Shown here: positions 1 through 13,400 of the stretch, piece by piece
Layout of the letters: each line of letters begins with the position of its first letter
How positions within the stretch are numbered: position 1 is the stretch's first letter
Source of the DNA: Bolinopsis microptera
Taxonomy: Eukaryota; Ctenophora; Tentaculata; Lobata; Bolinopsidae
Direction: 5' to 3'
NCBI RefSeq assembly: GCF_026151205.1
Contig: NC_087072.1
Coordinates: 3,057,375-3,121,374 of the forward strand
DNA length: 64,000 nt
Translations under genes and position numbers: made by a program
The notes under the pieces: generated by a model
What the model saw: the letters and a program-made list of their open reading frames with translations, nothing else
Database searches by the model: none
What the model was told of the DNA's origin: nothing

Positions 1-732
1 TTTTAGAACTGTGGAATATGATCGAAGATTAGCAAAAACCACAATACAATCCGTTACATGTCGGACAAGATGGTGGATTTTGCTGAATGAGACTGAAAAT
101 ACGCGCCGCCGCCTCTTCCGCCGATCACTCTTCAAATAATGATGCGCTCGACCGTCTCTTCCACAAACCACTTACAGAAGGCGTGATAGCTAGCGCGTTA
201 CCAGAATATCGTGTGGAATGTTTGGTAACATTCCGCACCTTACTATTTGCTTAGTCGTGTAATTGGGAGTTGGGACCTTGGTTCCTTATCTGATAGGCAA
301 ATATGTGACTGCAGGGTGGTGGCACGATCAGTTTGCCGTACCTATCACATAACAGCATCGCTATTCCAAGCTTTTTAAACTGCTTACTTGCAACTATTAG
401 TATTACCCATCCATATTCCATCTCCTAACTCACTATTAGTTAAGTTTGTGTTTCGTCGAGGAGCACAGTTCAAACTTAAACAATTCTCCTATCGAGGATA
501 TACCAAATGACAGATACCCTCCAGTTCTTACTAACTTTAGTTAACTTTACTTTCTAAAGAACACTTGGAGTTCTGGGATTCTCCACATGCAGTCGAAAAA
601 GGAACGAACTTGACGGTTTTAGGAGATTACTCCATTTCACGGTCCATCCGTAAATTTGTGACTTTTTATGAAAACAAAGTCAATTAATAATATTATTTAT
701 ATATCTGAGTAAAACATTTGAGTATAACATAC
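1..732. other. no gene recognised; possible 3' part of the minus-strand gene
   Basis: AT-rich DNA without a convincing exon. The minus-strand gene upstream has a donor (GTATGT on the minus strand) at 727-732, so at least one more of its exons must lie in this stretch or beyond the window edge. I could not identify it with confidence. Confidence 0.4.
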
Positions 733-1939
733 CTGCATCCATTCGTCTTCGTCTTCCAGTATTCTAAAATCATCGTCATCCTGTAAAACATATTTTAGTC
801 TAAATTTTGACGAATTTTTCACTGAAATTTGTATCTATATACAAATTCTCGATATCTTAACCTTATAAACGTGTAAAATGGAAAGTTTTTGTTGTTGATT
901 GAAGGATTTGATAAACATGGCATCGTTCTACCCGATTAGTCGAATTTACATCCTCAAACAAATCACAACTGCGTTAGGTTGATACAAATTTGAATGTTTT
1001 GGTTACTTAATTAACTTTGCTCACCTTACCTTGTATCTCCTCATACTTAGCTTCCCCTGCATCTTACTGCTCGATAGCGCGTTCATTCCTGCATTCTGGA
1101 AAGATAAAGTTTATCTCTTATCTCTTATCGTTATCACCATTCATTGATATCGTTGAGGGTATAATATCAGTGGTCTCCGGACTAGTAAGTGTCCGAACCA
1201 AATTAACATTTTCCTGATCTCTAAGTTAATTTTTGGTGGCCACTGTGAATAATAATTTATTTTTTATTCTTTCGTCTAATTTGGGTTTTTAATAGTGATC
1301 ACGAAATCGTGCATTATAAGACAATGTAAAATAACAATGTAAAATAACAATGTAAAATAAGATAAATGTACTTACAGCAAAGGAAACGCTGCGGCGTCGC
1401 TCGGATATGTTCTGCATGAGTCCAATAAAGGGGCCCTGTTTTGTCAACACTCCTCGTGTCCTAGTTGTCTGCAGGTTCCCACCTCGCACTCTGGAGTGGA
1501 AGATATTTACATTTCTTAATTGTTGCAAATTACAATGAATAATCCATATAAAAAGTAATCAAAATCCCTCCCTCCGTCCCTCCGTCCCTCCGTCCCTCCG
1601 TCCCTCCCTCCCTCCCTCCCTCCCTCCCTCCCTCCCTCCCTCCCTCCCTCCCTCCCTCCCTCCCTCCCTCCCTCCCTCCCTCCCTCCCTCCCTCCCTCCC
1701 TCCCTCCCTCCCTCCCTCCCTCCCTCCCTCCCTCCCTCCCTCCCTCCCTCCCTCCCTCCCTCCCTCCCTCCCTCCCTCCCTCCCTCCCTCCCTCCCTCCC
1801 TCCCTCCCTCCCCTCCAACTCACCCTATGCTGCGTCTCCTCTCTTGAACTGCTGCACCAGGACTCCCATTTCCTCCACTGTTAAAGGAAAGTCCAAGCGG
1901 GCTGAGCTCGTCTTGAGGGGCCGGGTATTCAATCTCCAT
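733..1939 (-). CDS. 5' part of an unrecognised multi-exon gene (four exons seen)
   Basis: Four minus-strand exons join in one open frame with GT-AG borders: 1824-1939 (start codon at 1939-1937), 1376-1490, 1030-1095 and 733-780, with junction phases 2, 0 and 0. The predicted start is MEIEYPAPQDELSPLGLSFN. The protein is polar and low in hydrophobics, has two RRRS motifs (ERRRSIG and ERRRSVSFA) that look like basophilic-kinase sites, and then an acidic stretch (DDDDFRILEDEDEW). I do not recognise the family; it looks intrinsically disordered. The frame is open at the last donor, so the gene is 3'-incomplete here. It is divergent from the Ig receptor gene, with about 1.7 kb between start codons. 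The start is chosen as the first in-frame ATG, with no acceptor directly before it; an upstream coding exon is not excluded. Confidence 0.6.
1566..1817. repeat. (TCCC)n microsatellite, about 250 bp
   Basis: Almost pure CCCT/TCCC tetranucleotides, with a few TCCG variants at the left edge. On the minus strand, the sense strand of the flanking gene, it reads (GGGA)n and begins immediately after a GTGAGT donor at 1818-1823. The transcript therefore has some sixty G-triplet runs directly downstream of the 5' splice site. Confidence 0.95.
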
Positions 1940-3616
1940 CAAGTAACCAAAGATACCACTCTGACCACAGTTTCCACAGTTTCCACAGTTACCACAGTTT
2001 CCACAGTTACCACAGAAACCACAGCGACTGATCAGAGAGTATTAAACAGGCTACAAGTAAACATAGCGAGATGTGCAGCGCGACTGGGAAGTGAAGGAGG
2101 GGAGAGATTGTTATCCGGCGAACATTGCACCTCAACTCCAACTCAACAAGAGGACCCCCTGCACAGCCAGCTTTCATTGCTATCTGTAATCATACACAGA
2201 TATGTCATGATATCTGCAGGGACCCCCGCCGTGCAGCTAACTCAGTTTATCCTGAAGTTCACGTGTCATATTCTCCCCAATTTCAGAAAGTTCATTGAAC
2301 AATGAACAACGAACAAAACCATTGGCACTGTCCAGTGTTCATTTTTAGAAATTACCATTCTACCCACCATTGGTGATATACGACCAATGGCCAAGATTGG
2401 AACCCTCTCATCGGTCTGTATCCCCACTAGCTTCATCAGGAGTAGAATCTCCTATCTGAATTTCTAAAAATGTCTTTTCTGAAAACGAATATATTTTAAT
2501 TCCCCCCTGGCTGAATGAACATTGTGATTACTCTATTCAACTCATACATAATGGTTAAGTATGTCTAAGACGAAAAAAACATAAGGACTAACGTTGGAAT
2601 GTCATACATCGTCAACTTTTAAACAAAAACTATTGCTCTGTCCTTCTTTTTGGGTTATATTATAATAAGTGTGAGTATTTCTTATATTTAGTTATTATAT
2701 TTCACGAAATAAAGTAAAAGATGTGATTTCATTTTTATTGGACTAATATGCATGTTTATTTCAAAAGCTGTGGTTTATCAAAAAGTTGTGGTTTTAGTTC
2801 GTATAATCAGTTATGTATGTTGTTGCTTTGTTACCTAATAATTATATTTACATGCTAAGCTCACTTTTAATTTCTCTTTTTTGAGATCGTCTATAATTAT
2901 CCGAAACTAAAAACCATTGTCTCGAATTTTAAGTGCCTTGCTTACATCTGTAGTGATAGATAGATTTGATCCTAATTATAACTATTTTTCCGTTTTAACC
3001 ATCAAAAAACTCGAGAAATTGATTTTTCCAACCCACCAAGGTGTTGTTCTTCTAAATTCTCGTTCGATCGAACTAATATTGAGTGAGGATGTTTGTAATG
3101 GGTTGTTAATCTTAAGTTAGCCATCACGCAGGATAATAAATTCTAATAATAAATCACTCAGGTAATGACTGCATTGATAAAATAACGCCATTGGTTGACA
3201 CTTTACACACTGTCACCTCATATGATCTGTTATCAGTTAAATCACTCGTTGCATTGTTACTTTGATCAATTTATTTGCTTTGAATTTTTCGGCTTAAAGT
3301 ACATGTCGACCTTGTTTGGTCGGAGTTAGTTGTGTCTGATGAAATCTTATGTTCGAGTCTTGAACACTTAATTAATTATCTTCACGACAACATTTTTTCA
3401 CTGGTTCCAATGTTTTTCTTACGGATAATGTTTCTAGTATCTGTTATATGCAAAAATATCACCCTGTAACCGTCTCAATTTTTCCCGTTTGAGTGCTACT
3501 TTGTACCAGATACACAAGGCCTCCTCCTCATCACTACTTAACTCAACATCTACTTTTAGAAATTATGACATCCTAGGAATTAGGATCGAAAAATCAAATC
3601 CTAGATTTAGGATACG
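1940..3616. other. intergenic region between divergent genes
   Basis: AT-rich sequence separating the start codons of the minus-strand gene and the giant receptor gene, so it probably holds both promoters and 5' UTRs. Apart from the 9-bp repeat at its left edge I see no coding exon. Short open frames here lack splice borders and protein-like composition. Confidence 0.5.
1964..2029. repeat. 9-bp tandem repeat (CCACAGTTT/CCACAGTTA)
   Basis: About seven copies of a nine-base unit alternating between CCACAGTTT and CCACAGTTA, directly upstream of the minus-strand start codon. On the minus strand it reads AACTGTGG-like, which resembles the Runx core TGTGGT in several copies. That regulatory reading is only inference. 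Confidence 0.8.
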
Positions 3617-4451
3617 ATGATAATCCAGGTGTATGGAGCACTGATTCTGGCAGTAACCTTGCCCTTAGGGGCGTGGGCTGAACCGGCTAAACCAACTTTT
3701 GATTTGAGTGTAGAAACAGTTGGTAAGCGACATAATGTCTTTAAAAGATAATGTTTAATTTATCGAAATTTTATCTACGATTTTGTATCTAATATCTGGA
3801 TATAAGTGGGAGGTGAACCATATTTTGACACGTGATGGTTATTCCGGGGTCTGTTTATTCTGGGTTCTGTTTGGCCAATGCTTGGAGATGATTGCTTAAT
3901 CACTGTCACGTGCCAGAATAACATGGTTCACCAATATTCAGGTCCTTTATTCGGGTACTGAGACTAAACCACATTTAGCTTATCTAACCAGCTACTATAA
4001 TCACAGGTGCAATATCCACCTCTCCGTGGTTTATAGAGGCTGCAGGGTCCACCTCCATCACCATCACATGTGGCATCAGCCAGGAGGCTCAGCCGGAAGT
4101 TAGTGGCTTTAAAACGGTCGCTAACGGTGCTCAAATCGTACAAGGCACTTGGAATGCGATGACAAGGTTAGTAATTGTACTGATTATTTTGAAACTAAAT
4201 TTAGAAGTTTTACTCATATTTGATTTATCACAAATATTCTAACCATTAAATTGTCCTTTACCCTCCCCTCGAACAGACTTATTAGAATCCCTGAAACGCT
4301 ATAAGTGACCTTATATTTTTTCAGAAAATGGAGAACGTGAAGTTGCATTTTACGCAGGAGTTAACAGAGGACGCTAAGTTCTCTTGTTTTGTTTCTGATA
4401 CTGGCGGGGGAAACATAGAAGTTTCCTCCGAGATAATTATCGATCTCATAG
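3617..4451 (+). CDS. receptor exons 1-3: signal peptide and first Ig-like domain
   Basis: Exon 1 is 3617-3722 (signal peptide, phase 1). Exon 2, 4007-4166, has the Ig first-half pattern (SITITC, then GTWNAM). Exon 3, 4325-4451, gives the second half (AKFSCFV) and ends in phase 1. The apparent donor of exon 2 (AAG then GTTAGT) leaves phase 2, while exon 3 is open only from phase 0. Either the real junction differs from what I chose, a small exon is missed, or this allele or assembly carries a one-base change. Confidence 0.65.
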
Positions 4452-7400
4452 GTAAATACTTGTTGTATCTTAATGTGTGGATACTTTTAGTAGTCAATTA
4501 ATTACATGTAGTCAATTAATTACATTGTAAAAATGGACAACTCTCATGAATTGAATGAAATTAGAGATATAGCTGCATGCAACAGATGTTGGGAAAATCT
4601 TTTTCAAGGGTACAGTTTACCGCATTAAGGTATTTTTAAGAATCATTTTTGGCGGTAAGATCCTGTTTTATAATAGTAGTAAATCTTTCAAAGTACGAAA
4701 TATCTCTTTAAAAGAGCATCCTAGGCACCTTATAGATATCAAAACGCATAAAAAAGAAAACAAAAACATCAACCATCTTCTAACTTCTTCCATTCCTCCC
4801 TATCTAAAGCCAAAAATCTAAGGTCTTCGAAATCAGTCAAATTCTTAAGTCTAATATCAAGATTTCTACTACCTTACAAGACATTTTTATAACGTACGAA
4901 ATGCGACGGTTTTCCCGAAATTTCGCCATATTTTCGGACCGCCAAAATTTCGGTCGTCGTAATAGAATCCGTCGCATTATTTTTAGCTTATTCCAATAAT
5001 TGTGGCTTCATCGATTCATTTTGTTCTTGAAAAGTTAGTGATATGATGGTGGGACAAATAAACACAATATTCCATGATGAATTTAATGTCAAGTTATACG
5101 TTTTAAATTTACAATAAATTACATTTATGTGCTAACATAAACGTCTTATAGACTAAGTCAAGATAAACAATTTAATACCAAACTCAATAAGTGAAACTGA
5201 AAGATTCGAGCCGGACCCCTTAGAGGAAGATGAAGAAATCGATTTATAAGTTTCATTTTGTTTCAACATGATTTTACCGATTTTTAGAAAATTTTGAATT
5301 TCCTTTGTGTCAGAAAAAAAATGATGAAAAATACCCTTATTTTCTGTGACGTCCGAAATGTGACGGTTTTTGTTCAATTTCGCCATATTTTCGGACCGCC
5401 AAAATTTCGGTCGTCGCACATTGGTCCGCCACAAAAATGTCTTGTAAGGTAGTCAAGTCTTTTCTAATAACATCTAATAAGTTTAAACATGGTCTACCCC
5501 GTCTCCCTTCCATAAAAATATCAGAATTTATAGCAAATAACATAGAGGTGTATGCTGGTGAGTCTTCCTGTCCTCTTAAGATATGTCCTAACATTCTCCA
5601 TCGAAACTTAGAGACTCTCACAGACAAGGGAGTGACATAACAACGAGCATAGAGTGCCTCATTAGAAATAACCCCAGTAGGCCATCTGATTTTGAGGATT
5701 CTTCGGAGGTGTTTGCGATGAGCAATATCAAGTTCATTCAACGAAGCTAGTGGTGCAGCCCAGGAGTTGCAGTTGTAGAGTAGAATAGAGACTACTTGTG
5801 CCTCGTAGATTTTGATCTTCCTTTGGACTGAAATCTTGCTCTTCATCCAAACTTTCTGAAATTTACTAAAGGCAACATTACCAAGGAATATTCGATTCTT
5901 GATATCCTTAACAGTGCACATCAACGATCCTAAAGTTTTGTTAGAGCGCCACTCTTCATCACCTCTATACACTTTTCCAACAATCACCTTGCGTTTAACA
6001 GTGGGTTTAGGATCTGCTAAATAAAAATGGACAAATTCAGTCTTGGAAGAATTGATATGAAGGTCCCACTGCTGGAATATATCTTTAGCGATAGGAAGCA
6101 TTTCTTTGAGTGGAGCAAGTTCAGTGTTATTAAAGTCAATATCATCAGAGTATCCTGTTTCGAGTGGCATGAATTCTTCTGTTTTATAATAATAATAATA
6201 ATTAATTACACGGTGTTATTGTCTGGTAATACCGAAGCTTATAAATCTGGCATCAAAACCACTCATATCGCATACCATTAACCTAACCATATAACGTTAC
6301 AGAGATTACAGTGACTGACAAGGAAGTGAAGAACGGTGAAACAACTACCCTCACCTGTACCGTAAAGCAGTTGACTACATCCGCCACTTTTAAATGGCTG
6401 GATAGCGCGGATGCAGAAGTGAAGACGAATGTGAATACGAATGCTCTGGATGGAACCACACAAACCAGCGAATTGGTCGTGAAATCGACGGAGGCTGACA
6501 CCACCTACAAGTGTGTGGTGTCCAGTGCGAACGCGAACGACGTCAACAAGGTCGAGAAAACTGTCCAGCTTAGAGTCTACCGTGAGTTTGTGGTTTAATC
6601 TAAATAGAAAACTCACATTCAAGAAAATGTAAAAATAATACACTCCTGCAGCAGCCTGCCCTTATCACTGGATGTACCAATATGGCGGTTCACTTAACTC
6701 TCAAACCTAGGAGTCGGAGTTACAGCTGAGAAGGTTGCCAAGGACCAAACAGGCACAATAAACTGCGTGGTAGACGGAACAAACAGTATTCCAACCATAT
6801 CCTTCAAGGACAAAGATGGGAATACTGTTTCTACAGTTGCAAACACACTTACTGTTAACCCTGGGACCTGGGGTGAGAAACCCATCATTCTATTCTGTAG
6901 TGTACTGTACTGTATTATGTTGAATAAACCTGTAGCCGCCGTAACATTTCAGTAGCTAAAGATGACTGAAGAGTCGTTTTCCGTACTTTTATTATACTAT
7001 CCAATACAATATGAAGCGGAATAATTAATTAATTATAATAATAATAATAATTAATTCAGGGGCCAAAACGGATGATACAAAGACTGTGGAGAGTGGGGAG
7101 TCAGGGGTAACATATGGTGATGAAGTGTACGCATCGTGCCCAGCCGGATACAATCTTATAGGTGACACTTACTCGTTACTTCTTACGAATTTTATAATAT
7201 AGACATCAGTCGATATTATGATTTATTAAATCTTTAAAGCTCTATAGCAGATAATCTGATACTTCATCGAATCTTCTTTGTTTTTAAAAGATATCAGGAA
7301 TGAGTTCTGTCACCAGATTAAAAGATTAAGTATTTAACAGTTCGATTCTTCAGGCTGTAAACTAACTAAAGGTGCTTTTAAAACCGACTCCATTGGTATC

Positions 7401-10400
7401 GGAATAACAGATGAAACTTGTTCTGCAAAACACTCTGGAAGTTCAGCCAATGGAATCAAAGTAAGTTTAAGTATTCAACTCTTCTTAAAAGCTTGAGAAC
7501 TTTGAAATTTCAATATCAATTCCGAAGTTGTATGTAGTTTGAAGAATATTTGGCGTAATGTGATTTTGAGTTTGAAGTTGTCCTGCCCCAGTACCTTGTG
7601 CCCCAGAACTTAGTGCCCCAGAGATAGTGTCCCAGTACCTCGTTCCTCAGTGATCGTTTACTATAATTTCGGGGCCCAGTGAATCAGTGAATGGGGACCT
7701 TAACTTGAACCCCAATCATAGACCTTTGAACTTACTAACTCTAACCGTCACTGGAGCACGAGATTTAGGGGCACCTGGCTCAATATTGCTTTAGGTCACA
7801 AGGTCACTGGGAATAAAACGCTGGGGCACGTCACAGTGTCAAAGTGTCCTGGAACTGGACAACAGATACTGATTTTAAAACTTCAACTCACCAGGTTGAA
7901 GCATCCTGTAATAATATAGATGTAGTCTTCTTCAAATCTGCCACTGTCAGTCTAAACGCTAAATCTACTTTGACGTGCGGAGATTCAACCTCTGTGCTGA
8001 AGTCATGTCTCTTCAAAATGGGGAGTGCTTCATCTACAGCAAAGTGAGCATGTATTTTAATATTTTGAACAGTGTAAAGTTCAAAACTGTTGACTAAAAT
8101 GGTTGAATAAAAATATTAAATAAATATATAAAATGGTAATTTTTTTGCTTTCCATTTAAATCCCCTTAAAGGCGACAAATCTGCTTTGATTGATTCAGCT
8201 TTTCCACCGTAACCGTTAATTTCACTTGCGCGCTTTTCCAATTGAGTTCCTTTCGCTAGTGATCTTATCCGTTACTTGAACAACAAAATTTTTCAGACCT
8301 TCTGAAGTAAACGACGACGGAACAGTTACCTTAACTGGCAAGGAATGTATCATAGCTATTTGCCCTTACAGTAAATGCTACACTAAAGCAGTTTGTGTCA
8401 AGACAGGTGAATAATACAAATTGATTATCCTGTCCAAACCCAGGATACATTAACATAACGTGAAGACTTTGTTGTAATTTTGTATGAAAAGCATTAATAA
8501 GTAATCATTGGTAGTCCATAAACTAATTTTAACGGTTTTTCTATTGATTATCTTGTGTAGTGGTGGATATCAATAAGGAGCAACAAAACTTGCTCCCGAT
8601 GTTATTTAAAACTTGAAACGTTTGCGCTAAATGGAGGATCATAAGATCTCTTTTTTAGCTCTGGTGCTCTGGTGCTCTGTAGTCGATGGTGTGGCTATAG
8701 GCTGACGGCTGTTTATAAGAGTCCTCTCATAATCGCTTTTGGCTTCGTGGTGGAGGGCCTCTACGACGCCAAAATCGATAACCTAACAATTTCTTGGTCA
8801 ATAACTGCTATAAAACACGTGACCAAACCAACTTATTTCTGGGTATCTCAGTCTGTAAGATAACCGTGCGTTAAGTGACCATCGACAGATTACCGAATTG
8901 GCCCGCTTCCTATTATATATCTCTATAAACGTGTCTAATGTTGAGAATTATGAAGTTGTTATATATTGGTATTAAACTTACGTTCATTTTCAGGAGAATG
9001 GGGCGAATACGCTGGGAAATATTTGGGCGAATATAGCTCAGGAACTCGGATTGAGTATGACAATCTTGCAGATGCTAAATCTAAATGCCTCACAACAAGC
9101 GGTTTGTTCAAAATTAATTTTCCTTAACTGGTTATTTCAGAGTTGGAGTTGAGCTTGAAAAAAATGGCAAAACGAGTAATAAAATCTCTGGGAAAACGAA
9201 AATTCGTCATCTAATTTCTAAACATTGTTCCTCCAGACTGTGGAGGTATCACATACGAACCAAACGAACAAACCACTAAAAAGTACACTCTACGTGTTGG
9301 ACCTGACCTTAAAGACAGCAACCAAGCAACCCATGCTGGAGAAATCTCGTGGATTGGTAGGTGTCCAGTCCATGTATTTGTAGCCTGATATTTTTCTGAA
9401 ACTTAATTTCAAGATGGTAATGTAATGAGACAAGGGCCTTCACCAAATTGCAGGCACCCAAATATATGGCTCTGTAAAAAGAATGACTGGGCAGTGCACT
9501 GATATTAGTGTTAAATTTGACTGTCGATCTCATTTTGGCAGTTTGTTTGTTTGTTTGGGGACCGGTTTTTGGTACACCGGCCAATAAAATCCCTTGAACA
9601 ATATTACTAACCCTATTAAATGGCACGTTGAAGTAAACTTTTTCACACTATGAAAAACGTTATAAACCCTCAATAGTTAGGATAATCGTTCAATCTTGAA
9701 ATTGTCTGTCTCTTGTCCAAACCCCAAAAATCAATCTCGCCTTGTCAAAACCTGTCTTAAACTGCCATCATCCTGTCCAAAACATGCCCCCTGCCCAGGA
9801 CCTGTCCATAAACGTTGTTATGATAATATTAGCTTACTATTTTAGTGCTACAAAATTTTATCCGTTAAGTCCTTTTTTGCTCAGAAATGTTCATCACTCT
9901 ATATCCTCCTTCCCACTCTGTTTTTACACTCTTCTCTCTAAGTTACTTCGAAGAACAGTGTCGGACAAATTGCTACTCTCTCTGTTACGAAAGTTACTGC
10001 TGATGTTACCTACAGCTGTGTGGTGAAGCCGACCGAGTACTCAAGCACTGACGAACAAGTTATTCCAATAGCCATCAAGATGTTTGGTAAGTTTAAATTA
10101 TCCATACTTCATATTAAGTTATTATAGTTCAAGTTGTAAGCTGGTACTGCTAATTAACTAAACATAGAACCTCACAATTCTTCAACGACAATAAAATGAA
10201 GCTGTAGTTTAAAAGATGACCTGCGTGTAGCTATTAACCAATATATAATATATATTTTATAATATATAATATATAATATATATATATTATAAAATATATA
10301 TTATGTATTGGTTAATAGCTACACGCAGGTCATCTTTAAAACTACAGTTATATTATATATATATAATATCACCTGACTTTACATCAGACATGACGACTCC

Positions 10401-13400
10401 AAGTTCCTACATGATGAAAACAGCGGGGTCAGCTCTAACAATAACCTGCACTGCTACCGGAGACAACACAGTGGACATTAAGTGGAAGAACACTGCTGGG
10501 GTTGATAAAACTAGTTTAGCAACACAAGACGCTTACGAGACTGGGACCAGCACCAGGGTGAGCAAGCTGACCATTGCTAAGCTGCTCCTGACCACTGATT
10601 CCACCACCTTTACATGCTACACCGACTTTGGGGACTCGGAGAAAGTGGAACAGACCATACAGCTCCATGTTGTTGGTCAGTATTATCTGTTTAATGCAAC
10701 ATTAACAAATTATAAGAGCAAACTGCGGAGCCTTATGAATTACCTAGATATATAGACCGGTCAAGATAAAATTGCAATACCATTTCAGGATATTATTTCT
10801 TTTCATTGTTTATAAACCCAACATTTTCCAGAGATCACGGATTTGGAAGCCGCTGGGGTAAAGGCTGGAGAAACGGCCACATTTACCTGCATTTACACAA
10901 AGTTTGCCAAGGATCCTACTGTTGAGTGGTTCAAATATGTCAGTGGCGGAACAGATGAAAAGATGGATTCTACACTATCTAAAAAAGGTATAATATACTG
11001 CACTTTGTGATCTAGTCTCTGGTCCTAATTAAACTAAACAATGGGTCTTTTCTGCATTTTACGTTCAATTTCGTGGTTTTAAAAGGCATTATATTCCGCG
11101 TAGTTGGAGTTAACGGAAATCAACTGGAGTTGGCCACGACCACCTACGCTCAAACTGGCCAAGAATATTACTGCAAGGTGACGTGGGACGAGGTGGAGGC
11201 CACGACTTTCGGGGGTGAAAGTTCAAAAGTCAAACTTTACGTTAGAGGTTGGTATCATCTGTTAGTGTTAATTTGTTATATTCGACTTATTTTCTGTTAG
11301 TTGAACACAATATAAACATATAAATGAGCTTCTCCGGTTCCAGAATATTAGAATAGTTCATAATTTGGGTGAAATATGTAACAGCCCAGTGGTGTCATAA
11401 TTTCGGCTTCCCATTGGTAAATTCACCGCCTTTTTAACAACACGTGATAGCTATTATACTGTATAAAAGTAACATCTAGTGAGTATAATGTACATTATAC
11501 AATGTATAATGTACATTATACAATGTATCACAAGTACATTGTAAAATGAATAATAACACCTAAATCCCTCCTTATCAGATCTCCCGACCGTGCCAACTAC
11601 CCCAAATTATGTTCACACCGGAGATGGGATATCTCTAACGTGCTCCTTGCAAGTTGCTGATAATGCCGAGATATCCTCTGTTGTTTTTAAAAAGGGTAGC
11701 ACGGTGTTAAAAACAGGGGACGGCTTTGTGGATGGGAACTACGCAGATGGTCATAGGACGATCAAGTTTATCAAAGCAAGTGGAGACGTTGTCAAGACGG
11801 ATGGGGACGATTATCTTTGTGAATTTAACTTCCATGTTGGTGATCTTATATCTGCCACGACCACCGTGGCCATCCACAGTGAGTGTACTAAGAAAAGTTC
11901 AAAGTTGTTTGATTTCTTGTTTTAATCTTCTGGTGTGAATAATGCACACGATTACCGAATAATCTGTCGAAAAACTTTTATAATCACGTTTTATATTCGA
12001 AACTTTAAATTATAGTAGGTGGCATTAAAATTTAAATCCTTCCCCACAGAATTGACTCAGTTCCCCACAATGGAGGTTAACAAACAGGAAATCACCTGCA
12101 CGTTCGAGGGAACAAATGACCCTACTATAAAGTGGTACCATGGTGCTAACAGCGCTGAAATCTTATCATCCGACACGAACGACGCATATACCATAACGGA
12201 CCATGTGGACGGTTTTAAGGACTATGCTGATTCTTCAGTTTTGAAGATTGACCTGACGAAAATAACGGATGTTACCGGGATCACTTGTAAAATAACCTTC
12301 ACAGACGGGAAAGTCACAGATCCTATTGAGACTTCAACAAATCTTCATTACAGAGGTGAGCTAAATTAAACACAGTCAGAATAGCCAAATTGATACCTTA
12401 AAACTACAACCAAAACAGTAAAAACTAAAACTTTAACTAACCAATATCTGTTGTTTTCAGTGATCAAGGAGCTCAGTGACACAACCTACACCATCGGTGC
12501 GGCTGCATCTATCTCCTGCACCCTGAACTACGGAGCTAACGGTTTAGGTCCCGACTCAGTCAGCTGGACGGGGAAACACACTAGCTCCCTGACAAAGGGG
12601 ACCCACTACACCGTAGCAGAAGGGGTTAATGAGGGAGGGGAGAGAACCACCACACTAACCTTCTCCACCCCTAATACTATCAACTACGCTCACACCTACA
12701 CCTGCGAGTTCAAATACAATGCTGGTTCTTTGACGTACAAGGAGACTGTCGAGCTAGTCGTGAGACGTGAGTTTTACAGTTTGATGTTTTGAAGGGTGTT
12801 ATTCAATGGCCAAACGATGTGCTATTTATTATTCAGCATTGAAATATCATGACTAGAATATCTGACAACATAAAACAAGTCGACATAAAAGTACACGGTG
12901 TGATTATTCAATAACATATTACTTCAGTGTCAGCTGTAGAAAAAGCAGTGCAGAACATCCACGCCGCGGCCAGTTTCGACGTCAAGTGTACCTTCACGGG
13001 TAACGAGGACCCCAGCCAAGTTAAATGGACCTACAACACTGACACCATCATCGTGAACAATAAAGATGATTACACGCTGACGTACACTAACAAAGTTGCT
13101 ACTCTCAGCAAAACTTCTCTCACCACAAAAGATACAGGGAACTACAAATGCTTGTTTGAAATGACCACCAAGAAGAGTTACGAGCCCAGTTCCTCATCCA
13201 ACGTCTTCGTAGTCCGTGAGTGAACCTGAAATTCAAGTATAGGATCATATCCCGTGAAAAATTATATGTAACTTTAACCCTTGATGGAAACAATACAGAT
13301 CTGTATATTTCAGCTCCGACCCCCCTATTTTTTAGGCACAGTAAATGAAAACTCCATCTTATTTTTAGCATAGTCATTCAAGATATTAGAAAAATCCCAT

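Noticed and set aside
1516-1823. Open frames of EGGR/GREGG repeats on the minus strand
   Set aside because: They are translation of the (TCCC)n microsatellite, which lies in an intron of the minus-strand gene; not a protein.
1844-2305. 153-codon plus-strand frame
   Set aside because: It is antisense to the real minus-strand exon 1824-1939 and continues through a 9-bp repeat; it lacks splice borders and family features.
5437-5640. Plus-strand frame over the LINE
   Set aside because: Mirror of the minus-strand reverse-transcriptase frame.
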